25,281 nt of DNA from Fragilaria radians. Lineage: Eukaryota > Bacillariophyta > Fragilariophyceae > Fragilariales > Fragilariaceae. The DNA is taken from contig CAAAJI010000052.1 of the NCBI GenBank assembly GCA_900642245.1, positions 123,335 to 148,615 of the forward strand, written 5' to 3'. Below are positions 18,068-25,281 of the stretch, one piece after another (within the stretch, counting starts at the first letter, position 1; the number at the start of each line of letters is the position of its first letter). Position numbers and translations under genes: made by a program. Below the pieces are notes generated by a model. The model did no database searches and had not been told where the DNA came from. It saw nothing but the letters and a program-made list of their open reading frames with translations.

Positions 18068-18556
18068 AAGCCTGTTGGGAGCATGTATGCAGTATCAATC
18101 AAGCTTTAAAGAAATGTCATAAGCTCAGCAATGACAAGATCACCATCTTGTTACGCAAGGGATTGTCTAGATTCACTTTTGATAGAGTTTCCAAGGCCAA
18201 CGATGGAACGGTGTCAGTAATGAAGATGATAGCTTATGACAACCCGGTTGCGAATTGCCTTATGAATGATGTACTCAAGAAATGGGTTGAAATTAACAAG
18301 TTTCACAAGATGCTAGATTGTTATGGTTGAGACATATTGGAAAAGACAGCAAGGATTAATGGTTTCAACTTAATTGAAGAGTTTATTGCGTGTGAGGAAT
18401 GAACAGTTTTGGTGTGGAATAGAGTAAGTCAAATCCCTGGAAACACTGATAAATCAGCTAAGAAAAAGAAACGGAAATGCCATCATGATAAATGGAGCTA
18501 TGTTGATGATTGTCTTGTTTCAGATAAAGAAAGGGACATCGATCAGTTGATGTAGA
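18068..18556 (+). pseudogene. Unassigned gag-like pseudogene with two in-frame stops
   Basis: One frame runs from about 18068 to 18556, broken only by TGA at 18328-18330 and TGA near 18399. It reads through ALKKCHKLSNDKITILLRKG and ends in a basic patch KSAKKKKRKCHH. Length, Lys-rich end and location among gypsy and copia remnants suggest a gag or nucleocapsid relic from a third element. A C-rich sequence at about 18820-18890 (CCLC ... IARDCKH) might be its decayed zinc knuckle. No family match is recognised, so the call is tentative. Confidence 0.3.
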
Positions 18557-19630
18557 TTTGAAGCTAAATGGTTTCTCTTTAAAGGTTGAAAGGGACTTGA
18601 AAGATTACCTGAGTTATCAAGCTGTAGAATGGAATCCATAGGTGCTCTCTAACCTCCATCTTCTCCATTCTTAACAAAGAGAACACGGGTTGGCCCAAGA
18701 AATCTGGAGAAAATTCTCCCGAATGGCAGGGAGGCAATACGTTGTACAAACGATGGGGCAGACAGTATCAGCAAACGTCATCAGATGAGGATCGGAGGTT
18801 CTGCAACACGTTCGGATGCAGCTTGGTGTTGCCTATGCTCTGTGTACACGCCTGGAGGAGGATGGCGCATTGCCAGGGACTGCAAACACATTGATAATTT
18901 GAATCTATTTCAATTGAGATAAAATATGGTTTTTATTTGCCAATTAGTTGGAATCATTAATTACAATCAATGTGACAAAAACTTTATCACAAGGTCCAAG
19001 AGCGTAGATTTCTTCAAGACTTTCATAGTGTTTTGAAGGATTTTGGCATCGCCCCTGAACAGATGATGCTTCAATTCGAAGGAGTAATAAAATCTTGTCT
19101 GATTGACCCTTCATACTGACATACCTTGAGTTAAGTTCATTAAGATAATACCTAACAATATAGGTTGTAAGCAATACAGTCTCATAATACTATATTAAAC
19201 TACTAAGGCTAAGAGACGTGTGTGTGTACCGATACTGGAGACGTCCAAAGTTATTGTTAGTACATAGTAAATAAAATTAGAATTAATATACTTGTATTTA
19301 CTCATCTAAAACTAGAATAGGTCACATAGTTAACCATTCTTCCTATACCTTCCACAAATTCATATAAGACAGTAGGAATAACTATTACAGATTCCTAAGT
19401 AACAAACAGGAATCTATCAAGATTCACAATTGATGAATCTAAGATCACAAAGTCTACATGTTAAGTGTTGAATCTAACACGTAAGCTAAAGAGACTGCAC
19501 GGTCAAGGAAACACGTTGCAATTGATTCACAAGAGATCTAGGATAAAAGTAACTTTTTAGATCATAATTTACAATTTTGTATAAACTCTTAGAGCAATGT
19601 GATCACATTCAGGTTGTTACTGCTTGTACA
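18557..19630. other. Leader/LTR region upstream of gypsy copy C
   Basis: AT-rich sequence before the gag start. CTGACATACCTTGAGTTAAG at 19116 repeats the leader of remnant B at 16694, so part of this is the 5' LTR or untranslated leader of the gypsy family. Exact LTR ends, target-site duplication and primer-binding site cannot be fixed by eye; TATAAACTCTTAGAGCA near 19580 is only a weak primer-site candidate. Confidence 0.4.
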
Positions 19631-21590
19631 ATGAGTAAGTTTTCCAAGTCAATCCTTGCAACCATGCGTGAGAACCCCCCCCCCCCCCCCCCCATTCCCT
19701 CTGTGACCAAGTTGAAGAAGATGAAGTTGGAGGCTGAAGGTGCTGATTCTGACAAGGTGGAGTCCATCAGCTTTGAGTTTCTCGTTGATCCTTCCAACCC
19801 TGCTACCCGATTTTCCAAGGAGTTCTTCATCTTAAAGGACGAAAGCCCAGAGGAGTGCATCAGGTGGTTGATGGGTTACCGTGATTTGGAGCTGTTAGTA
19901 CCCTTGAAAGAGCTATCAGATAGGACTACAATGCTACGCACGATGTTGAAAGGACGCGCTCTCTCTCGTTTTGAATATCATCTTTCAAGAAGATGTGGTG
20001 GTGAGGACATTGAGTTAACGGATCAGGAGTTGTTAGAACTAGTAATTAGAGACCTTGGATTAGACTATATATCTAGGCGCACCATTAGGGTGCAAAAGTA
20101 TTACATGAGGAGATGCCTCTTCATGGGACCTAATACCACGGTTCAACAGTTTGTGGAAAGGCTCAATGAGCTTAACCGCTACCTACTGTTCTTCCCTGAG
20201 GAATGTCCTACACCTCTCACTCAAGATGAAATCATTGAGATTCTTGATCAGGCCAAACCTCCAAATTGGCATGAAGCAATGGTTTCAGCCAACATTGATA
20301 TTTTTGAAATGGATTACGAATCGGCAATTTTGTACTTCATTCGTCTGGAGAATCTAGACAAGATTCGACGCACGAATGGACCAGCTCCGACCGTAGCAGT
20401 AGATAATAACACTTCCTTTACCAGTAGTGTAGGTACAGGTAATACTAGGAAGAAGCAAAAGACCAAAATGTGGTTTCATTATTGTGACAAAAATAACCAC
20501 AACACGGCCGATTGCAGAGAAAACGCAAAGGCCAAACAGCACAAAAAGGTCCAACATGGGACCAAGACTGTTCCGGGAAAAAAGGCCTTATCCTTTCTTT
20601 TTGAGGAGATCAACTCCCTTAAAAAACAGTTAAAGCCTGCAAAGGCAGAGAATCCCAAAAAGAGGAAGGCTGAGTCCCTACTCTCAACGGAGATTAATTT
20701 AACTAATGGTAGTGATGAAATGGAGGAGTATTTTTTATTTCCCCCTACTACCAGTAGACCTAGTATAAAACTAGTTGAAAATTCTCACCCAACCACCAAA
20801 TTAGTGGTGACCCTCAATGTCAATCATGAGGAACATGTGCTTAGAGCACTGGCTGATAACGGTGCTAGTAGCAGCATCATTCTTGAAGCTTATACCTCCA
20901 AGGATATTATAAAACAAAATTTAGAGAATAAAACCACTTGGAGACAATGAATGGTCAGTTTACAACTGATAAAACTGGATTGGTAAGCTTTGTGCTTCCA
21001 GAATTAAATCTCAAGAAACAGAATAGTTGGGAGTTTCATGTTGATGACCGATCCAAGCCATCGGACACATATGGAATGATCATTGGCCGAGATCTTCTCG
21101 GAAAATTAGGTATTATACTTAATTTCAATGATAAAACTGTTACATGGGACTCTGATACAATCCCAATGAAAGACAGAGGCTCTCTGAATTCTCAAATGAC
21201 CATTACTGAGATTTATTTGACTGCAAATGAACCTCAGAGTCTTATGGATGAGTTTTCTCGTTCCACCAAGATCCTAGATGCAGAATATAAACCTGCAATC
21301 TTAGAAGAAGTCACCAAGACTTGTGAAAACCTCAATTCAGAGGTACAGCACCATCTACTTCAAGTACTCCAAAAATATGAACATCTTTTTGATGGAGCAT
21401 TAGGAGAATTCAACATGGCTCCCATAAGTCTAAACTTGATAGACCCGGGATCTAAGCCAGTACATGCTTGCCTCTTTAGTGCTCCTATATCAGTGGAGCA
21501 ACAGCTGCGCAAGGAAATTTCAAGATTGGTGGACTTTGGAGTCCTGGAAGAAGATTATAAGCTGATTTTTCCAAAATGCTTGAACCCATA
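19631..21590 (+). pseudogene. Ty3/gypsy retrotransposon copy C (gag, protease, start of RT; frameshifted and truncated)
   Basis: The best preserved element here. ATG at 19631 opens a gag-protease frame to 20950. It has a Pro run from a 19-base C tract (19675-19693), the gag core with FVERLNELNRYL (about 20150-20185), a CCHC-type knuckle (20471-20515) whose first Cys is replaced (WFHYC...H...C), and a Lys-rich linker. The protease site reads D-N-G-ASSS: Asn at 20858-20860 replaces the Thr of the usual DTG, which copy B keeps. A single-base deletion at about 20942-20947 relative to copy B stops the frame. The next frame (to about 21590) continues with MNGQFTTDKTGLVSF, MIIGRDLLGKLGI, FDGALGEF and RLVDFGVLEED at the start of RT. 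The element then ends abruptly at an antisense copia fragment. The ancestral gag and pol look like one continuous frame. It is non-functional as it stands. Confidence 0.87.
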
Positions 21591-22008
21591 CCATCAAGTC
21601 AAAATCGGAGGTCTTCCAACTCAGTTATCCAAACTTCAGGATCTTTACCTTTCTTGAGACATGATTCTCTGAATTGCGTGTCCAATTTAACCATAGAAGG
21701 GGCAGAAACGGATTCATATTTACTCTTGAGTTTCTCCCAAGCGCTAGCCGCATTTCCATCAGGATAATCCTCCTTTGCCAATGTTAAAAGCAATCCTGCC
21801 AGTACTAGCTTTAACGTCAATAGAAAGAATGAAATTCCATCAACATCTTCATCTGCCTTGGGAATTGACAACTTTCTTAACAATAAATCCTTAAATCTGT
21901 ATCTCTTAACCTTTGCTAGAAACTTCTCACTTCAAATCGGCCACTCATCAACCTTTCCACAGAAAGGAATCACTCTTATGGTGTTCAATCGGTCATCTTG
22001 ACTTACTT
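21590..22008 (-). pseudogene. Ty1/copia remnant B (gag fragment)
   Basis: On the - strand: a typical copia gag N-terminus RLNTIRVIPFCGKVDEWPI, an in-frame TGA where a Trp is expected, SEKFLAKVKRYRFKDLLL, then a UBN2-like domain with SAWEKLKSKYESVSAPSMVK and DPEVWITELEDL. It stops at the junction with gypsy copy C. The frame after the TGA is open for over 90 codons, so it is younger than copia remnant A. Zinc knuckle, protease, RT and integrase are missing. Confidence 0.83.
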
Positions 22009-22121
22009 ATATGAATGCCGTAGAAAAAGGATAAGACAAATAAATAATCCCAAATCAACATAGGTGATTCTCTAGGAACAGTAATGAATAGGTAAGGCAA
22101 ACAGGAACCCACGTTTAAATG

Positions 22122-22261
22122 TGTTGAAAAGTCTTCTATTCAGTTGATCAAACAGATTTAGGTAAAGGCTAACAAAAGTTGCACTTGAAAGTTGTGATTG
22201 CTAATTTAAAGATTTAAACTAGCTCTGACCACACAACATCGAATATCTAATATCCTTAATG
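22122..22261. repeat. LTR-like dispersed repeat, copy 2
   Basis: Partner of 16417-16530 (shared GATTTAAACTA, CTCTGACCACACAA, GAATATCTAATATCC). It lies about 115 bp beyond the 5' end of copia remnant B's gag, and read on the - strand ends ...TTTTCAACA. That is where and how the 3' end of a copia 5' LTR would appear. LTR of copia B is therefore the preferred reading. Confidence 0.6.
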
Positions 22262-23934
22262 CATTTTTGCGATCTTCATTTCTGTTCACTAGCAGCAATG
22301 GACGCTTCCGAATGTTGGTGCCAAATAATCCCTCGTATTGATCTTTTTCTAGATTAATGCTATGTCCTTACTCTTATCTTAAAGTAGTATGTTCTAGGAT
22401 TGTGGAATACAAAACAGAGGCAGCAAGCAATAACAGGTAAGCAAAGAAGACTATGCTCATAAATAAGTAACAATGCAAGAGCATTTTACAACAGACAAGC
22501 ATAGAATTACAGCTAGGACTCCGCATAGTATACCTGAAATGATTATTAAAACACTTTATCACTGCCTCAAAAGTGGAGAATTTGATGCGAAAAATGAAGC
22601 AAAGATACTTCAACAGCGTTCTGTGATGAACAAGCAGTGGACTGAATTGTTATTTTCAAATTAAGTAAGTCACCTAAGAATAATTGGAGGTAAATTAGAC
22701 AAAAGCAAGACCGGATATACAACCGTGCAGTAGGTCATGAGTAAATGACAATGGAATAGTATGTGTTAAGGTCAATAGAGGGAGAACTGCAGCAGGAATG
22801 GTGTCCATAAAAGTGGAAGACAGTGATAAACCGTTGAAGTATTTAATGCCTAGGGCAAAACAATGAGAAAGCCAAACGAGGAAAAATAGCAGAAGTAAAA
22901 GATAGCTCTGGGGAGGAAAGTAAAGAGACAGAAACGAAAGTAATAAGACAGCGTAGCAATACAAGGTTGTTGGGGTGAAAAAGTATCCTAACTCAAACAT
23001 ACTTAAATCACATGAAAGGAATTGCAATAGCATTGATGGTATGAGATACCCATTGTTTTGATTTCTGTCTTCTCCTTCCAATCTGTAATGCTGACAATTC
23101 TTTTTGACAAAATATGATTGGAGGTGCAACTTTTCAAAGTGATTGAGATATAATACTGGCTTTGAGAAGGATATTTTTCAAGATACCGAAACGAATTTCC
23201 CACGGTAATAAAATGGAGCTAGAATTTTTTCGCGACAAAAAGGAATCACCAGGACAAAAACTTATTCTTAGTTTTTTTCCAATCAAGCTGTGAACTCACC
23301 TTTCATCACTGTTTACCCTACTTTAAACTTGTTAATTGAAATCACCTTGTTGATGTAATGTATTGTCAATCTTTGCTTAGTTTAAAACTAGTAACCTTTT
23401 TCAATTGTTATCTTTAAATACTAATGATTGAGCATATGTCAATTTGGTAATTGGCATTGATAATGAATAGTGATTCTGCTGCACAATGAATCTGGCCCGT
23501 TTCCGTTATTTTCAAACAGTCTTTTAGTTTGCTTTTCTGCCTTTGGTGCAATATTGTGTGTCGCAGTATGATTGTGTAGCATGTTTATCCGCAGCACATC
23601 GATGACATACTAATGTTACAAAATGTTACAGTAAGAATTGTTCAATTAGTCAGAGCATTGTTGTTCATACAGTAACGAGTGATGAAGGGTCATTTTTACT
23701 TACGTCTTTTCTTATGTCTCCTATGGGTCCTACTTACATTATGGTATCATGGAGGGGTCATTCAATTGTTTGTCCTACGACCGTCGATAGACATAAACCT
23801 GATGTAATTCATCGCAACGTGACTTATTTTTCTGAGAGAATCCTCTGAAGTCATTACATAAGTAGTTTATTTGGCACTAACAACTGTTGTAACATTACAT
23901 TCCTGCTCCATAAAGGAATAGTTCACTTCTCAGA
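22262..23934. other. Intergenic, no supported gene
   Basis: About 1.7 kb. A 63-codon + frame (22473-22664) and a Leu-rich - frame (22695-23129) occur, but neither shows a convincing domain; the latter is opposite A/G-rich sequence, which yields hydrophobic frames by chance. No repeat found. The last part should hold the promoter of the gene at 23935. Confidence 0.45.
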
Positions 23935-25281
23935 ATGGATCTCGAGACAGCCTTGAATATTCTTCAAGGGCACCATCCCGCTGATTGGAAACAAGATAGT
24001 AGTCTCACTCATGATGAGAATAAGGAAGAAAGTAGAGAAGTCGTTCGAAAAAAAAGCTGTAATGAGTCACAGGGAACTCTTAAGTTAAAAACCAATAAAT
24101 GGGAAGAAAAGGTAAATCATAGTGTATGTGATAAAACAAAAACAAATGTCCAAGAAGATATGGGTAAGACGAAAAAGAGTAATTGTGATAATATTAGGAC
24201 TATGAACACATATCAACAGAGACAAGACTCGAAAAAGGAACCAGTAAGGAAAGCAACTATTCCTTGCTTCGATGATGTAATTCAGAATGTCAACTCCGCT
24301 ACAAAATATTCTTGTCATGATAATCATGACCGGAAAAGCTTCATTGAAAGTTCTATTCAGAGCAAGAGTCGTGAGACGGATTCGGAAGTTTACAATAACA
24401 CTTTATCCAGAACTAGCGAACCAAATGAAACAAGAATGATTAGTGCGTCAAGTCAAAACAACGAGAATCTGTCAGATGGAAACTCTGGGAATCAAGACAA
24501 AAGTGCAATCAGACAGGGAAGACGGAAGAGCGTGGACTTGTATGTACCCTTAGAGCAAGGTTATGGCAATGGCCTTGAAGACGCTAAACCAAATCAAGAG
24601 CCTAAACATGGCGATAATTCTGAGTTAATACCCAATATTCGAGAGCCAGTTCAAGGGTGTAAGCTATCCAAACCAACGACACGATATTCAAATCTAGTTG
24701 TAAAGGATCGGGACCAAAATGTTGAGGTAAGAGAATACCAAACAACAACTAATTTTGTTCAGCAAAATCTGGATTCCTATGATTGTTCTAACTCCGTTCA
24801 TTATCTGACTCATGATCAATGTGTAAAGGTCACTATTTCAGAGCCGACTAATACCATGAACAGAAACCTGCTTGTATCTCGACGCTGCAGTCATGTTGAT
24901 CACGAAGCTGAAAACAAGGTAGAGCCTTATCAAAGGCAGCCACGAAGGAAAAGTGTTGATCATCCAACCGAACCTTATGTGAGAGGATCACTTCAATCAG
25001 CTCTGGATCATCGTTCTACCACAATTCCAACTCGTGATCTGTCTCATTACCACGATGGTAAGGCCTCCAATATAGAGCCGATTCATACCGTTAAGACAAG
25101 TGAATCTTTATCTCGACGCAATAGCCGTATTGGTCATGAAACTACACTAAAGGTGGATCCATATCAGAGTCAGCTACGAAGGAATAGTGTTGATCATCAA
25201 ACCGAATCTTGTGTTAGAGGATCGCTTCAATCAGCTCTAGATCATTGTTCCAAAGCAATTATAAATCCTAATCTGTCTCAT
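23935..25281 (+). CDS. Uncharacterised tandem-repeat protein, polar and probably disordered (3' partial)
   Basis: ATG at 23935 is the first after an in-frame TAA (23911-23913). It opens 449 codons without a stop, ending exactly at the window edge, so the true length is unknown. No known domain recognised. The protein is rich in Ser, Asn, Gln, Asp, Lys, Arg and His, with few hydrophobic stretches, no signal peptide and no membrane segment. From 24805 it carries tandem units of 78 residues (234 bp): unit 1 at 24805-25038, unit 2 at 25039-25272, and the first three residues of unit 3 (LSH) at the edge. Conserved within units are RR-x-S, then PYQ, RR-x-SVDH, and VRGSLQSALDH. A related RRKSVD near 24526-24543 suggests an older, diverged unit. 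R-R-x-S fits a basophilic kinase site. A scaffold or regulatory role is possible but not shown. Confidence 0.75.
   Translation, partial: MDLETALNILQGHHPADWKQDSSLTHDENKEESREVVRKKSCNESQGTLKLKTNKWEEKVNHSVCDKTKTNVQEDMGKTKKSNCDNIRTMNTYQQRQDSKKEPVRKATIPCFDDVIQNVNSATKYSCHDNHDRKSFIESSIQSKSRETDSEVYNNTLSRTSEPNETRMISASSQNNENLSDGNSGNQDKSAIRQGRRKSVDLYVPLEQGYGNGLEDAKPNQEPKHGDNSELIPNIREPVQGCKLSKPTTRYSNLVVKDRDQNVEVREYQTTTNFVQQNLDSYDCSNSVHYLTHDQCVKVTISEPTNTMNRNLLVSRRCSHVDHEAENKVEPYQRQPRRKSVDHPTEPYVRGSLQSALDHRSTTIPTRDLSHYHDGKASNIEPIHTVKTSESLSRRNSRIGHETTLKVDPYQSQLRRNSVDHQTESCVRGSLQSALDHCSKAIINPNLSH
24805..25281 (+). repeat. 234-bp in-frame tandem repeat
   Basis: Unit starts CTG at 24805, CTG at 25039 and CTG at 25273, exactly 234 bp apart. 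The two full units share long blocks such as GTTAGAGGATC(G/A)CTTCAATC-type sequence and AGTGTTGATCATC, and are moderately diverged elsewhere, with differences that keep the frame. The array continues past the window. Confidence 0.9.

Noticed and set aside
19459..19479. TGTTA...TAACA inverted ends as a possible LTR boundary of gypsy copy C
   Set aside because: Only 5-bp arms and no matching 3' LTR found in the window.
22473..22664. 63-codon + frame with a polar, protein-like composition
   Set aside because: Too short, unrecognised, and no splice partners in frame could be found.
22695..23129. 144-codon Leu-rich frame on the - strand, apparently with membrane segments
   Set aside because: Lies opposite A/G-rich DNA, which produces hydrophobic frames by chance. 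No domain, no neighbour logic and no plausible promoter signal.
24085..24327. 80-codon - frame inside the repeat-protein gene
   Set aside because: Antisense shadow of the 449-codon + frame at 23935.
1..25281. CRISPR arrays, bacterial operons, rRNA genes, functional tRNA genes
   Set aside because: Introns, a telomere protein and eukaryotic retroelements show a nuclear eukaryotic sequence. No spaced direct-repeat array, rRNA segment or complete tRNA cloverleaf was seen.

Overview
The window looks like nuclear DNA of a photosynthetic stramenopile, most likely a diatom. The evidence is a nuclear sigma-70 family factor of plastid type with a bipartite-looking presequence, short GT-AG introns (77-130 bp), and Ty1/copia and Ty3/gypsy elements of the general kind common in diatoms. 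This is inferred from gene content; no rRNA or organellar marker is present.

Layout. (1) 1-885: C-terminal half of a POT1-like telomere end-binding protein, entering from the left edge; one base appears to be missing at an exon end. (2) 886-8114: about 7 kb without an intact gene. It holds a 102-bp tandem duplication, a perfect short palindrome, a tRNA-like (SINE-like) fragment, a decayed Ty3/gypsy pol on the + strand (4089-6060) and, joined tail to tail with it, a decayed Ty1/copia gag-protease on the - strand (6075-7108). (3) 8115-16143: a compact island of four host genes. These are a sigma-70 factor (+, 2 exons), a ribose-phosphate pyrophosphokinase (-, 3 exons, the first a short exon encoding a mitochondrial-type presequence), a MOB1/phocein protein (+) and a BTB-BACK protein (-). 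(4) 16417-22261: a second retrotransposon graveyard: LTR-like repeats, a deleted gypsy copy (B), an unassigned gag-like pseudogene, a much more complete gypsy copy (C) with a gag-protease frame, and a copia gag fragment on the opposite strand. (5) 22262-23934: apparently empty. (6) 23935 to the right edge: a 449-codon reading frame still open at the window end, encoding a polar, probably disordered protein with a 78-residue tandem repeat and recurrent R-R-x-S motifs. It resembles no family I know.

The host genes do not form a pathway. POT1 acts at telomeres, the sigma factor in plastid transcription, PRPS in nucleotide, histidine and NAD precursor supply, MOB in NDR/LATS-type kinase signalling, and BTB-BACK probably as an adaptor. 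Points of most interest are the open repeat protein, the AT-hook in the sigma factor, the targeted and possibly membrane-anchored PRPS, the MOB protein lacking the usual zinc cysteines, and the copia remnants hidden antisense to gypsy copies.
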